Shown: positions 43,133-52,795, counted from the first letter of the stretch. The stretch: DNA of 64,000 nucleotides from Streptomyces griseoloalbus (GCA_014650015.1 BMUD01000007.1:62001-126000), one strand, 5' to 3'. Made by a program: numbers and translations. The notes: generated by a model not told the origin, from the letters alone.

Positions 43133-44959
43133 CTAGAACGCGGCCTCGTCCAGCTCCATCAGGTCCAGCTCGACGCCCTCGGCGATCTTGCGGGCCAGGG
43201 TGACGCCGGGCAGGACGTTGGCCGCGAAGAACTTCGCCGCGGCGATCTTGCCCGTGTAGAACGCCTTGTCCTTGGCGGAGGCCGTCTGGAGCTTCTCGGC
43301 GGCGATCGCCGCGCCCTTGAGGAGCAGGTGGCCGACGATCACGTCGCCGGAGGCCATCAGCAGGCGGGTGGTGTTCAGGCCCACCTTGTAGATGTTCTTG
43401 ACGTCCTGCTCGGTGGCGGCGAGGTCGGTGAGCATCAGGCCGACGATGGCCTCCAGCTCGACGGCCGCCTTGGCCAGGTGCTCGCGGGCGCCGGCCAGCT
43501 CCTCGCCGCCGGTGCCCAGGGCGAGGAACTTCTTGATGTCCTCGGCGAGGGAGTTCAGGGCCGCGCCCTGGTTGCGGACGATCTTCCGGAAGAAGAAGTC
43601 CTGGCCCTGGATCGCCGTGGTGCCCTCGTACAGGGTGTCGATCTTGGAGTCGCGGATGTACTGCTCGATCGGGTACTCCTGCAGGAAGCCGGAGCCGCCG
43701 AAGGTCTGCAGCGACTGGGCGAGCTGCTCGTATCCCTTCTCGGAGCCGTAGCCCTTGACGATGGGCAGGAGGAGGTCGTTGAGCGCGTGCTCGGCCTTGG
43801 CGTCCTCGCCGTTCGCCTCCTTCACCGCGATCGTGTCCTGGACGGATGCCGTGTAGAGCACGAGGGCGCGCATGCCCTCCGCGTACGCCTTCTGCGTCAT
43901 CAGCGAGCGGCGCACGTCGGGGTGGTGCGTGATGGTGACCTTGGGCGCGGTCTTGTCCATGAAGTTCGCCAGGTCGGGGCCCTGGACGCGCTCCTTGGCG
44001 TATTCGAGGGCGTTCAGGTAGCCCGTCGAGAGCGTGGAGATCGCCTTCGTGCCGACCATCATGCGGGCGAACTCGATGATGCGGAACATCTGGCGGATGC
44101 CGTCGTGCTTGTCACCGATCAGCCAGCCCTTGGCGGGGTGCCGGTCGCCGAAGGTCATCTCGCAGGTGTTGGAGGCCTTCAGGCCCATCTTGTGCTCGAC
44201 GTTGGTGGCGTAGACGCCGTTGCGCTCGCCCAGCTCGCCGGTCTCGACGTCGAAGAGGTACTTCGGGACGAGGAAGAGGGACAGGCCCTTGGTGCCGGGT
44301 CCGGCGCCCTCGGGACGGGCGAGCACGTAGTGGAGGATGTTCTCCGACATGTCGTGTTCACCGGAGGTGATGAACCGCTTCACGCCCTCGATGTGCCAGG
44401 AGCCGTCCTCCTGCTGCACGGCCTTGGTGCGGCCGGCGCCCACGTCCGAGCCGGCGTCCGGCTCGGTGAGGACCATCGTCGAGCCCCACTGCTTCTCGAC
44501 GGCGATCCGGGCGATCCTCTTCTGAACCTCGTTGCCCTCGTCGTGGAGGATCCCGGCGAAGGCCGGACCGGAGGAGTACATCCACACGGCCGGGTTGGCG
44601 CCCAGGATCAGCTCGGCGTACGCCCAGATCAGCGAGGGCGGAGCGGTGGTGCCGCCGATGGCCTCGGGCAGGCCCAGGCGCCAGTACTCGGAGTCCATGA
44701 AGGCCTGGTAGCTCTTCTTGAAGGAGGCCGGGACCGGCGCGGTGCTGGTCTCCGGGTCGAAGACCGGCGGGTTGCGGTCGGCGTCGGTGAAGGACTCCGC
44801 CAGCTCGTTCTCCGCGAGCCGGGTCAGCTCGTCGAGGATGCTCTTCGCGGTCTCGGTGTCCATCTCCTCGAACGGGCCCGTGCCGTACAGCTTGTCGCGC
44901 CCGAGTACCTCGAAGAGGTTGAACTCGATGTCGCGGAGATTCGACTTGTAGTGCCCCAT
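43133..44959 (-). CDS. Acyl-CoA dehydrogenase, FadE5-like
   Basis: Predicted 608 residues, longer than the 380-400 of ordinary enzymes and typical of the FadE5-like actinobacterial group with a C-terminal extra domain. [20 protein letters not shown] near residue 160 is the FAD/substrate signature. The catalytic glutamate probably lies in [16 protein letters not shown] near 448. The enzyme should desaturate acyl-CoA with ETF as acceptor. ATG at 44959 is preferred over 44995. A nested dyad (45028-45064) upstream lies between this gene and the divergent SseB-like gene. Confidence 0.92.
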   Translation of the reverse strand: MGHYKSNLRDIEFNLFEVLGRDKLYGTGPFEEMDTETAKSILDELTRLAENELAESFTDADRNPPVFDPETSTAPVPASFKKSYQAFMDSEYWRLGLPEAIGGTTAPPSLIWAYAELILGANPAVWMYSSGPAFAGILHDEGNEVQKRIARIAVEKQWGSTMVLTEPDAGSDVGAGRTKAVQQEDGSWHIEGVKRFITSGEHDMSENILHYVLARPEGAGPGTKGLSLFLVPKYLFDVETGELGERNGVYATNVEHKMGLKASNTCEMTFGDRHPAKGWLIGDKHDGIRQMFRIIEFARMMVGTKAISTLSTGYLNALEYAKERVQGPDLANFMDKTAPKVTITHHPDVRRSLMTQKAYAEGMRALVLYTASVQDTIAVKEANGEDAKAEHALNDLLLPIVKGYGSEKGYEQLAQSLQTFGGSGFLQEYPIEQYIRDSKIDTLYEGTTAIQGQDFFFRKIVRNQGAALNSLAEDIKKFLALGTGGEELAGAREHLAKAAVELEAIVGLMLTDLAATEQDVKNIYKVGLNTTRLLMASGDVIVGHLLLKGAAIAAEKLQTASAKDKAFYTGKIAAAKFFAANVLPGVTLARKIAEGVELDLMELDEAAF

Positions 44960-45027
44960 GGCGACGGCTCCGTTAGAGAGGGATCGGCGAGGCACTGACT
45001 CCTCGCAACTGATTCACGTGATTCGCG

Positions 45028-45064
45028 TACCGACAAGTAGCTACGATGATGCTACCCGTCGGTA
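45028..45064. promoter_or_regulatory. Nested 37-bp dyad upstream of the acyl-CoA dehydrogenase
   Basis: TACCGAC (45028-45034) pairs with GTCGGTA (45058-45064), and GTAGC (45037-45041) pairs with GCTAC (45051-45055). Both dyads share the same centre at 45046. It lies 69 bp from the dehydrogenase start and 68 bp from the divergent SseB-like start, suiting an operator for both. Confidence 0.6.
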
Positions 45065-45131
45065 ATAAGAAGCAACCCCGATCGGGACATCTGTGACCCA
45101 GCCCTCCCGTCGGGTCAGTAGTCTGTGCGGC

Positions 45132-45596
45132 ATGTACGGCTACGACCAGAGCACAGGGGCACAGCAGGGTTACGTCCCGCCGCAGCAGCAGATGCCGGGC
45201 GGGTACGGGCAGCAGGCGCCGCTGTATCCCGAGCCGTCCGTGCCCTCGCTCGCCGACGCGGTGCGCGCGTTCACCACGGGGCAGATGGCGGCCGAGGACT
45301 TCCAGCAGGTCTTCGCCACGTCCAAGGTGTACTGCCCGCGCGGCGACAACCCCGGGTTCCTCGCCCTGCACAACACCCAGCAGCCGGTGATCCCGATGTT
45401 CACCTCGCTGAAGGAGCTGCGGCGGTACGCGGGCAAGGAGTCCAAGTACTTCGTGATCACCGGCGCCGAGGTGATCGACCTGCTGCCGACCGGCTACGGC
45501 TTCGTGCTGGACATGGAGGGCGAGCACCGGATGGTGTTCGACGCGAAGGCCGTGGAGCAGATGGTCGAGTTCGCGATGCGCCGTATGTACGGATAG
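45132..45596 (+). CDS. SseB-like domain protein
   Basis: Predicted 154 residues. The first 37 are rich in Gln, Gly, Tyr and Pro (QGYVPPQQQMPGGYGQQ). The SseB N-terminal-like domain follows: KVYCPRGDNPGFLAL, QQPVIPMFTSLKELRRYAG and GYGFVLDMEGEHRMVFD. The fold is known as an enhanced-serine-sensitivity/type III effector-related domain; its role in actinobacteria is unknown. ATG at 45132. A clear hairpin terminator with a T-rich tail follows. Confidence 0.8.
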   Translation: MYGYDQSTGAQQGYVPPQQQMPGGYGQQAPLYPEPSVPSLADAVRAFTTGQMAAEDFQQVFATSKVYCPRGDNPGFLALHNTQQPVIPMFTSLKELRRYAGKESKYFVITGAEVIDLLPTGYGFVLDMEGEHRMVFDAKAVEQMVEFAMRRMYG

Positions 45597-45635
45597 GTGC
45601 CGCGAGCGGGGCCGGCCGGCCCGCCCGCACGCAGA

Positions 45636-45661
45636 GCCCGGAGGGAATGCCCTCCGGGCTT
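45636..45661 (+). terminator. Terminator after the SseB-like gene
   Basis: Perfect 11-bp stem AGCCCGGAGGG with a 4-nt AATG loop, followed by TTCTCTGTT. Confidence 0.88.
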
Positions 45662-45712
45662 TCTCTGTTCGGAGTGGCAGGAAGTTCAATGCTCAACTAA
45701 AGTGGTCGTAAC

Positions 45713-46453
45713 CGAGGAGGTACCACGTACATCATCGACGGGATCTTCGACCACCAGGACTCCAACGGCGGTGGCGGCACCATCACCAACGGCGACACCC
45801 AGTGGATGACGGCCGGCGCGGGCCTGCTGCACATCGAGGCGCCGCCGGAGCACCTGGTCGTCTCGGGCGGCCTGTTCCACGGGCTCCAGCTGTGGGTGAA
45901 CCTCCCGGCCAAGGACAAGATGATGGCCCCCCGCTACCAGGACATCCGCAGTGGCAGCGTCCAGCTGCTCACCTCCCCCGACGGCGGCGCGCTGCTGCGC
46001 GTCATCGCCGGTGAGCTGGACGGCCATGACGGTCCGGGCATCACGCACACGCCGATCACGATGGTGCACGCGACGCTGGCGCCCGGCGCGGAGATCACCC
46101 TGCCCTGGCGGGAGGACTTCAACGGCCTCGCGTACGTGATGGCCGGACGCGGGTCGGTCGGTGCCGAGCGCCGCCCGGTCCACCTGGGGCAGACGGCCGT
46201 CTTCGGCGCGGGTTCCTCGCTGACCGTCCGCGCGGACGAGAAGCAGGACTCGCACACCCCGGACCTGGAGGTCGTGCTGCTCGGCGGCAAGCCGATCCGC
46301 GAGCCGATGGCCCACTACGGCCCGTTCGTGATGAACACCCGCGACGAGCTCCAGCAGGCCTTCGAGGACTTCCAGAAGGGCCGGCTCGGAACGGTCCCGG
46401 CCGTGCACGGGATGTCCGAGGGCGGACCCGCGGTCGGCAACGACGGCGCCTGA
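45713..46453 (+). pseudogene. Pirin-family gene with deleted 5' third
   Basis: The open frame from 45713 reads YIIDGIFDHQDSNGGGG and onward as the middle and end of a pirin (bicupin) protein, through to GTVPAVHGMSE. No ATG, GTG or TTG occurs in frame before the Met at 45806, and a TAA lies at 45710-45712. A good RBS, GAGGAGG (45715-45721), lies directly before the first pirin codons. The start codon and roughly 60-90 N-terminal residues with the first half-cupin therefore seem to be missing. Translation from 45806 would give 215 residues without the N-terminal metal-binding motif. Confidence 0.7.
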
Positions 46454-46479
46454 AGACTGCCCGGACCCGGCAGTGATCC

Positions 46480-46517
46480 CGGCCGCGTACGGACACGATG
46501 ATGTCCGTACGCGGCCG
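46480..46517. terminator. Terminator after the pirin remnant
   Basis: Perfect 16-bp stem CGGCCGCGTACGGACA with a 6-nt loop CGATGA. Confidence 0.85.
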
Positions 46518-46544
46518 GAGTGCCGAGGAGAGGGAGGGGCGCCG

Positions 46545-47177
46545 ATGGGCGAGCGCCGGGTACGGAAGATGCTGCGGCAGATGGAGAGCGGGGAGCCCGT
46601 ACGGGTCACCAGCGCCATGGCGACCACGACGAAGCTCGCCCGGTTCGCCGCCATGGCCCAGAAGTTCGGGTACGAGTAAGCGGATGTACGGCAGGGCGGC
46701 GGGCCGCAGGGCAACCAGTACGTGATCCTGATCGTGCCCGACCCCGCTCCCGAGGCCCGCGCGCGGGCCTCGCGGAACCGGGCGCGCTATCCGGGGGCCG
46801 CCGACGGCGGCGAGCTGCCGCGCCTCGCGCCCGAGGCGGTCGAGCTGCTCAAGGCCCGCATCACGTTCGACATCACCACCATGTACACCGACAGGCAGCT
46901 GATCCTGCTCACGGCTTCCTGCGCCGTTCCGCTGGCCCTGACCATCGGCTTCGCCCTCGACTCCGGCGCCACGGCCGTGGGCCTCGCCGGCCTCGTCTGG
47001 GCCGCGCTGATGGCCCTCCTGCCGGTGGGGTTCGCCGTCAACCGGCGCTTCGAGGCCAAGTACGCCGCCCTCCTGCGGGCCGCCGGGTTCACCCCGGTGA
47101 CCGAACCGGAGGGCCGGCTGCGGTACCTGCCGCCGGGCGGCCGGCTTCCCGGGCACGCCAATCCCTTCGCCGGCTGA
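46545..47177 (+). pseudogene. Membrane-protein gene interrupted by an in-frame TAA
   Basis: The frame opens at ATG 46545 after a rich RBS (GAGGAGAGGGAGG) and runs 44 residues to FGYE, then meets TAA at 46677-46679. The same frame continues without any other stop to 47177: ADVRQGGGPQGNQYVILIVPDP, a charged part, two membrane helices (LILLTASCAVPLALTIGFAL and VGLAGLVWAALMALLPVGFA) and a C-terminal domain ending in LRYLPPGGRLPG. The even coding quality on both sides suggests one 210-residue gene in which a Tyr or similar codon became TAA. GTG at 46722 could restart but lacks an RBS. Confidence 0.65.
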
Positions 47178-47195
47178 GCCACCGGCCCGGGCCGT

Positions 47196-49319
47196 TCAGC
47201 GGGAACCGGCCTCCTCCGTCTCGTACAGCTCGAACCAGATGCTCTTGCCCTCGCCGCGGGGGTCGACGCCCCAGGAGTGGGCGAGGAGTTCGAGCATGAG
47301 CAGGCCGCGCCCCGAGGACGCCAGCTCGCCCGGTCTGCGCAGGTGCGGCAGATCGTCGCCCGCGTCGGTGACCTCGATGCGCATCCGGCGCCCGTCCCCG
47401 CCGTCGGTGACCTCGGCGAGCAGCAGGGCGTCGGTGTCGGTGTGCACCAGGACGTTGGTGAGCATCTCGGACAGCAGCAGCACCGCCGAGTCCACCTGGT
47501 CCGTCGAGGACCAGTCGTGCAGCAGTTCGCGCAGCTGCTGCCGGGCCACCGCGATCCGCTCGGGCTCGGTTTGCGCCACCGTGAGCATCGTGCGGCGCAC
47601 CGGCGGCCGTACCGTGTCCGTGTCCGCGCCGCAGCCGCATCCCTCGCCCTGCCGGCTCAGCAGCATCACGGCGATGTCGTCCTCGCGGCGGTCGGCCAGC
47701 GGGCCGGTGGTGTGGTGCGAGGAGGGGCCGTGCACCCCCTGCACCAGGGCGTCGGCCAGTTCCTCCTGGTTGCCCTTGTGCTCCTCGAGGATGCCGCGCA
47801 GGCGCTGCCAGCCGGTCTCCAGGTCGTGGCCGCCGGTCTCGATCAGCCCGTCCGTGCAGATCAGCAGGGTCTCACCGGGCTCCAGAAGGAGCCGGGTGGT
47901 GGGGTAGTCGGCGTCCGGGTCTATGCCCAGCGGCAGTCCGCCCGCCGTCGGACGGGTCAGCACCGTGGCGTCGGCCATCCGGATGACCGGATCCGGGTGC
48001 CCGGCGCGGGCTATCTCCAGCATCCCGCTCACCGGGTCGACCTCGACGTAGAGGCAGGTGGCGAAGCGCATCTCGGCGGGGTCCGCCTCGCTGATCCCGT
48101 GCAGGAAGCGGGAGGCGCGGGAGAGCACGGCGTCGGGGCGGTGGCCCTCGGAGGCGTACGCCCGCAACGCTATCCGCAGCTGGCCCATCAGCCCGGCGGC
48201 CCGCACGTCATGGCCCTGGACGTCCCCGATGACCAGCGCGAACCGGCCGCTCGGCAGCGGGATCACGTCGTACCAGTCGCCGCCGACCTGGAGGCCGCCG
48301 CCGGTGGGCACGTAGCGGGCGGCGACGCTCATACCCGGGATGCGCGGCCCGAGCTTCGGCATCATGGAGCGCTGCAGACCATCGGTCAGCGCCCGCTCGC
48401 TCTCGGCCGTGCCCGCGCGGGAGAGCGCCTGGGCCAGCATCCGGGCCACCGTGGTCAGCACGGAACGCTCGTCGGGGGTGAAGGCGACCGGGTAGGCGAA
48501 GGCCGCCAGCCAGGCGCCCATCGTGCGGCCGGACGCGGTCAGCGGCAGAAAGGCCCAGGACTGGCGCCCGAAGCGCTGGGCGAGCGGCCAGGTGAGGGGG
48601 TAACGGGCTCTGTACTGCTCCGGGGAGGAGAGGTAGACCGCGCGCCCCGTGCGCACCACCTCGGCGGCCGGGTAGTCCGTGTCCAGCGGCATGTAGGTGA
48701 AGGGGTTGTCCGCGCCGGGCTCGTGCCCGTGGTGGCCGATGATCGTCAGCCGGTCGCCCTCCACACCGAAGACGGCCAGTCCGTCCGGTGAGAAACCGGG
48801 CATCGACAGATTGGCCGCGACCCGCAGCACCTCCTGTGTCGACCGTGCCTCCGCCAGCGCCCGGCCCGCGTCCAGCAGGAACGCCTCCCGGGAGCGCCGC
48901 CAGTCGCCCGTGACCGCGCTGCGTCCGGCGGGCGTGCCCGGTGTCGGCTCGGTCACCTCCTGGATGCTGCCGGTCAGGACGTACGCCTTGCGTGCGCGGT
49001 CGAACGAGGGCTTCGAGCGGCTGCGCACCACCCGGACGACCCGGTTCTGGTCGTCCATGATCCGCATCCGCACTTCGGCGAGAGTGCCCTCGGCGACGGC
49101 GAGCTGGATCACTCCGGTGATCTCGTTCCAGTCGACGGGGTGCAGACGGGATCGGATCTGGGCCTCGGTGAGGGTGACCTGTGCGGCGGGCAGCCCGAGC
49201 AGCCGTGCCGCCACGGCATCGACCGTGACCAGCCCGGCGGCGGTGTCCCAGTGCCACAGCCCGGTGTCGAGGGCGGCGAGGACGTCCTCCAGGGCAGGCA
49301 GGAGCTCACCAGTGCGCAT
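47196..49319 (-). CDS. PAS-GAF-SpoIIE phosphatase with HATPase domain
   Basis: Predicted 707 residues. PAS domain at about 5-115 (GLWHWDTAAGLVTVD, DDQNRVVRVVRSRSKP). GAF domain at about 160-300. SpoIIE/PP2C phosphatase at about 330-545: GGLQVGGDWYDVIPLPSGR, IGDVQGHDVRAAGLMGQLR with the metal-binding Asp, and ICTDGLIE. At 575-700 an anti-sigma-type HATPase follows, with LSEMLTNVLVHT (N box) and VTDAGDDLP. Such proteins couple signal sensing to both phosphorylation and dephosphorylation of anti-sigma antagonists. No membrane segment. Divergent from aspS with a parS site between them. Confidence 0.9.
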   Translation of the reverse strand: MRTGELLPALEDVLAALDTGLWHWDTAAGLVTVDAVAARLLGLPAAQVTLTEAQIRSRLHPVDWNEITGVIQLAVAEGTLAEVRMRIMDDQNRVVRVVRSRSKPSFDRARKAYVLTGSIQEVTEPTPGTPAGRSAVTGDWRRSREAFLLDAGRALAEARSTQEVLRVAANLSMPGFSPDGLAVFGVEGDRLTIIGHHGHEPGADNPFTYMPLDTDYPAAEVVRTGRAVYLSSPEQYRARYPLTWPLAQRFGRQSWAFLPLTASGRTMGAWLAAFAYPVAFTPDERSVLTTVARMLAQALSRAGTAESERALTDGLQRSMMPKLGPRIPGMSVAARYVPTGGGLQVGGDWYDVIPLPSGRFALVIGDVQGHDVRAAGLMGQLRIALRAYASEGHRPDAVLSRASRFLHGISEADPAEMRFATCLYVEVDPVSGMLEIARAGHPDPVIRMADATVLTRPTAGGLPLGIDPDADYPTTRLLLEPGETLLICTDGLIETGGHDLETGWQRLRGILEEHKGNQEELADALVQGVHGPSSHHTTGPLADRREDDIAVMLLSRQGEGCGCGADTDTVRPPVRRTMLTVAQTEPERIAVARQQLRELLHDWSSTDQVDSAVLLLSEMLTNVLVHTDTDALLLAEVTDGGDGRRMRIEVTDAGDDLPHLRRPGELASSGRGLLMLELLAHSWGVDPRGEGKSIWFELYETEEAGSR

Positions 49320-49426
49320 TGCACCACTTTATGAAGATGGTGTCGAAAAGTGCCACCGAGGCCGCGCGCGTGCTCGATGAGTAATGGCGGAGAAGCGATC
49401 TTGGGGTGGCCGGTAGGCTTGGGGGA

Positions 49427-49440
49427 GTTTCACGTGAAAC
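49427..49440. promoter_or_regulatory. parS chromosome-segregation site, copy 2
   Basis: A second perfect GTTTCACGTGAAAC, 36 bp upstream of the aspS start and 29.1 kb from copy 1. The tight spacing fits the ParB-site cluster around a Streptomyces oriC. Confidence 0.93.
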
Positions 49441-49475
49441 AAAGACCCCGATCCACGAAGGCTGGATGAACGACG

Positions 49476-51239
49476 ATGCATCGGTACAGGTCCCACACCT
49501 GCGGCGAGCTCCGCGCCTCTGACGTCGGCACCGACGTCCGGCTGAGCGGCTGGCTGCACAATCGGCGCGACCTGGGCGGCATCCTCTTCATCGATCTGCG
49601 CGATCACTACGGCATCACGCAGCTCGTGGCCCGTCCCGGCACGGAGGCCTACGAGGCGCTGGACAAGCTCTCCAAGGAGACGGTGGTCCGCGTCGACGGC
49701 AAGGTCGTCTCCCGCGGCGCCGAGAACGTCAACGCCGAACTGCCCACCGGCGAGGTCGAGGTCGAGGTCGGCGCGGTCGAGGTGCTGGGCGCCGCCGCCC
49801 CGCTCCCCTTCACGATCAACGCCGAGGACGGGGTCAACGAGGAGCGGCGCCTGGAGTACCGCTTCCTGGACCTGCGCCGCGAGCGCATGCACCGCAACAT
49901 CCTGCTGCGTACGTCGGTCATCTCGGCGATCCGCCAGAAGATGACGGCGCTGGGCTTCAACGAGATGGCGACGCCGATCCTGAGCGCCACCTCCCCGGAG
50001 GGCGCCCGTGACTTCGTCGTCCCCTCGCGCCTGAACCCGGGCAAGTTCTACGCGCTGCCGCAGGCGCCGCAGCAGTTCAAGCAGCTGCTGATGATCTCCG
50101 GCTTCGACCGCTACTTCCAGATCGCGCCCTGCTTCCGTGACGAGGACGCCCGCGCGGACCGCTCGCCCGGCGAGTTCTACCAGCTCGACGTGGAGATGAG
50201 CTTCGTCGAGCAGGAGGACGTCTTCCAGCCGATCGAGAAGCTGATGACCGAGCTGTTCGAGGAGTTCGGCAACGGCCGCCATGTGACGTCCCCGTTCCCG
50301 CGGATCCCGTTCCGCGAGGCGATGCTGAAGTACGGCTCCGACAAGCCGGATCTGCGCGCCCAGCTGGAGCTCGTCGACATCACCGATGTCTTCGAGGGCT
50401 CGGAGTTCAAGGCGTTCGCCGGCAAGCACGTGCGTGCGCTGCCGGTGCCGGACGTCTCCGGTCAGCCCCGCAAGTTCTTCGACCAGCTCGGCGACTACGC
50501 GGTGACGCAGGGCGCGAAGGGCCTCGCGTGGGTGCGGGTGGCCGAGGACGGCTCCCTCTCCGGCCCGATCGCGAAGTTCCTCACCGAGAAGAACGTCACG
50601 GAGCTGACCAAGCGCCTCTCCCTGGCCCCCGGCCACGCGGTGTTCTTCGGCGCGGGCGAGTTCGACGAGGTATCGAAGATCATGGGCGCGGTGCGGGTCG
50701 AGGCCGCGAAGCGGTCCGGCCACTTCGAGGAGAACGTCTTCCGCTTCTGCTGGATCGTCGACTTCCCGATGTACGAGAAGGACGAGGAGACCGGCGCGAT
50801 CGACTTCTCGCACAACCCCTTCTCGATGCCGCAGGGCGGCCTGGAGGCCCTGGAGACCCAGGACCCGCTGTCCATCCTGGGCTGGCAGTACGACATCGTC
50901 TGCAACGGCGTCGAGCTGTCCTCCGGCGCGATCCGGAACCACGAGCCGGAGATCATGCTCAAGGCGTTCGAGATCGCGGGCTACGACCGCGAGACGGTCG
51001 AGGAGAAGTTCGCCGGCATGCTCCGCGCGTTCCGCTTCGGCGCCCCGCCGCACGGCGGCATCGCCCCGGGCGTCGACCGCATCGTCATGCTCCTCGCCGA
51101 CGAGCCCAACATCCGCGAGACCATCGCCTTCCCGCTCAACGGCAACGCCCAGGACCTGATGATGGGCGCCCCGACCGAGCTGGACGAGTCCCGCCTGAAG
51201 GAGCTCCACCTGACGGTGCGCAAGCCGCAGCCGAAGTAA
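49476..51239 (+). CDS. aspS: Aspartate--tRNA ligase
   Basis: Predicted 587 residues, the bacterial-type length. The N-terminal OB-fold anticodon domain spans about 1-110 ([15 protein letters not shown]). Class II motif 2 is [20 protein letters not shown] near residue 212, the bacterial insertion lies in the middle, and motif 3 is [14 protein letters not shown] near 528. It charges tRNA-Asp. ATG at 49476 is the start. A 48-bp perfect palindrome acts as terminator 20 bp after the stop. Confidence 0.97.
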   Translation: MHRYRSHTCGELRASDVGTDVRLSGWLHNRRDLGGILFIDLRDHYGITQLVARPGTEAYEALDKLSKETVVRVDGKVVSRGAENVNAELPTGEVEVEVGAVEVLGAAAPLPFTINAEDGVNEERRLEYRFLDLRRERMHRNILLRTSVISAIRQKMTALGFNEMATPILSATSPEGARDFVVPSRLNPGKFYALPQAPQQFKQLLMISGFDRYFQIAPCFRDEDARADRSPGEFYQLDVEMSFVEQEDVFQPIEKLMTELFEEFGNGRHVTSPFPRIPFREAMLKYGSDKPDLRAQLELVDITDVFEGSEFKAFAGKHVRALPVPDVSGQPRKFFDQLGDYAVTQGAKGLAWVRVAEDGSLSGPIAKFLTEKNVTELTKRLSLAPGHAVFFGAGEFDEVSKIMGAVRVEAAKRSGHFEENVFRFCWIVDFPMYEKDEETGAIDFSHNPFSMPQGGLEALETQDPLSILGWQYDIVCNGVELSSGAIRNHEPEIMLKAFEIAGYDRETVEEKFAGMLRAFRFGAPPHGGIAPGVDRIVMLLADEPNIRETIAFPLNGNAQDLMMGAPTELDESRLKELHLTVRKPQPK

Positions 51240-51259
51240 CCCCGGCACCCTGGCAGCAG

Positions 51260-51307
51260 CGAAGGGGCCCGGAACCGACATCGCGATGTCGGTTCCGGGC
51301 CCCTTCG
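51260..51307. terminator. 48-bp perfect palindrome between aspS and the Rpn-like gene
   Basis: Left arm 51260-51283 begins CGAAGGGGCCCGGAACCG. The right arm 51284-51307 is its exact complement, with no spacer. It should terminate both convergent genes. Confidence 0.9.
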
Positions 51308-51319
51308 GCGTGTGCGGGT

Positions 51320-52222
51320 CTAGGAAGCCGGGCCCTCTTCGGCGAAGAGGTCCTCGGCGCGCTGCACGGTGCCGGAGCGGTCGAGCCAGTCGTTGAGGCG
51401 GTCGAGGTCGGTGCAGGTGGTGATGCGCTGACGGACGTCGTCGGAGAGGGGGAGGCCGCGTACCTCCAGCACGCGCAGAATTCCCTTGGCTTCGCCCTTG
51501 GCTTCGCCTTCGGCCTTGCCCTCCAGGTACTTCTGCTCGAAGTACGTCTTGTGCCCCGGGAAGTGGGTGACGACGTTGTTCATCTGCTGTCTCCAGTTCT
51601 CCCTGTGCGGAGTGTTCATCAAGCCGACTTCCACCACCTCGAACCAGTACCCCGTGACTGGCGGCGCGAAGGCCACGAGTCCGCGGGCGACCGTTTCCAG
51701 TATGGCGGCCGCCCTCGGGCTTTCGCTGTGAACGATGGCCGAGAGTGCCGCCAGGGCCGGCTGCTGGACCACGACCGTCTCGTCGGTGACTTCCGGGACG
51801 GTCTGCGGGCCCAGGACGAACGGGCGGGTGACCTGGGTCGTCCAGGGGCCCACGGTGCACTCGAAGGGGCCCGTCGCCCAGGCCGCCGTGGAGCGGTCGC
51901 GGCAGACCACGACCAGGAGGACCGGCAGGTCGTACTTCGCGCGCAGGTACGCGACGTAGTACGACCAACTGTTCGCCTTGTCCGGGTCCTTCTTCGTCTG
52001 GGCCTCCACGGCCAGGACGAAGTGCTCCCCCATGTCGGGCTCGAACATCAGGACCGTGTCCGCGCGGCGTTCCATCGGACGGATTTCGGTGACGTCCGGG
52101 GAGAGCTCGTGGAAGTCCGTCTTCACGGGCGGCGGCAGACCCAGTGCTTCGAAGACGGGCGCGAGGGCTTCCGGGTGCTCCTGGAAGAGCCGGTGGGAGG
52201 CCTCGTGTGTTGCTGTGACCAT
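51320..52222 (-). CDS. Putative PD-(D/E)XK nuclease-fold protein (Rpn/transposase-like)
   Basis: Predicted 300 residues. The pattern RRADTVLMFE, then FVLAVEAQTKKDP suggests a PD-(D/E)XK core (Asp, then ExQxK). Similar Streptomyces proteins are annotated as hypothetical or Rpn-family. A C-terminal repeat KAEGEAKGEAKGILRVLEVRGL is their usual tail, encoded by a short GGCGAAGCCAAG-type repeat. Nuclease activity is not proven. Rpn proteins promote RecA-independent recombination in E. coli; the role here is unknown. ATG at 52222. Confidence 0.62.
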   Translation of the reverse strand: MVTATHEASHRLFQEHPEALAPVFEALGLPPPVKTDFHELSPDVTEIRPMERRADTVLMFEPDMGEHFVLAVEAQTKKDPDKANSWSYYVAYLRAKYDLPVLLVVVCRDRSTAAWATGPFECTVGPWTTQVTRPFVLGPQTVPEVTDETVVVQQPALAALSAIVHSESPRAAAILETVARGLVAFAPPVTGYWFEVVEVGLMNTPHRENWRQQMNNVVTHFPGHKTYFEQKYLEGKAEGEAKGEAKGILRVLEVRGLPLSDDVRQRITTCTDLDRLNDWLDRSGTVQRAEDLFAEEGPAS

Positions 52223-52326
52223 GAACGCAAACTAGGCGTGGTCATGGGTGGTGCTCCCGGCATATGCGGGAGCATTCACCCGATCGAAGGTGGAAGAAAC
52301 GTTCAGGCCGTTTCGGGGGTGACGGG

Positions 52327-52692
52327 TCAGCGGGCGACGAACTGGGTGAGGATGGCCTGGACCTCGTAGATGTCGACGCCCTTGGTGAAGGTCTTCTCGA
52401 TGGGGGTCGGGGTGCCGGAGATCCAGATCTTCAGCTCGGCGTCGAGGTCGAAGGTGCCGGCGGTCTCCACCGCGAAGTGGGTGATGCTGCGGTAGGGGAC
52501 GGAGTGGTACTCCACCTTCTTGCCGGTGATGCCCTGCTTGTCGACCAGGATCAGGCGGCGGTCGGTGAACAGGATGGTGTCGCGGATCAGCAGGTACGCG
52601 GCGTGCACCTGCTCGCCGTGGCCCAGCAGACGGGCGTAGTCCTGCTGTGCCTGCGCCGGGTCGACGGTGTGCGCGTTGCCGAAGAGTGCCAT
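52327..52692 (-). CDS. PH domain-containing protein (bPH_1 type)
   Basis: Predicted 121 residues. The single bacterial pleckstrin-homology domain shows LIRDTILFTDRRLILVDKQG near residue 35, YHSVPYRSITHFAVETAG and ELKIWISGT. These proteins form oligomeric rings at membranes or bind lipids; the true ligand is unknown. The ATG at 52692 follows a GGAGG-poor leader. The gene lies upstream of a hairpin shared with metG. Confidence 0.85.
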   Translation of the reverse strand: MALFGNAHTVDPAQAQQDYARLLGHGEQVHAAYLLIRDTILFTDRRLILVDKQGITGKKVEYHSVPYRSITHFAVETAGTFDLDAELKIWISGTPTPIEKTFTKGVDIYEVQAILTQFVAR

Positions 52693-52756
52693 GGAAGGTC
52701 CCCCCACGTGAATGGCGGCGGCCGGACGGCCGCCTTCACGTGATCTTCGCAAAGCG

Positions 52757-52795
52757 AGGGGCCCAGGAGAAGGCTTCACCGTCTCCTGGGCCCCT
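52757..52795. terminator. Terminator after metG
   Basis: Perfect 14-bp stem AGGGGCCCAGGAGA with an 11-nt loop, directly past the metG stop. Confidence 0.85.

Noticed and set aside
45011-45024. Third parS site (GATTCACGTGATTC)
   Set aside because: It departs from GTTTCACGTGAAAC at three positions and is not a perfect palindrome. It may still bind ParB weakly but is not called.
49329-51968. Very long open frame (879 codons) on the minus strand across aspS
   Set aside because: It is antisense to aspS and is open only because of the high GC3 of the true gene. The translation has no domain features.
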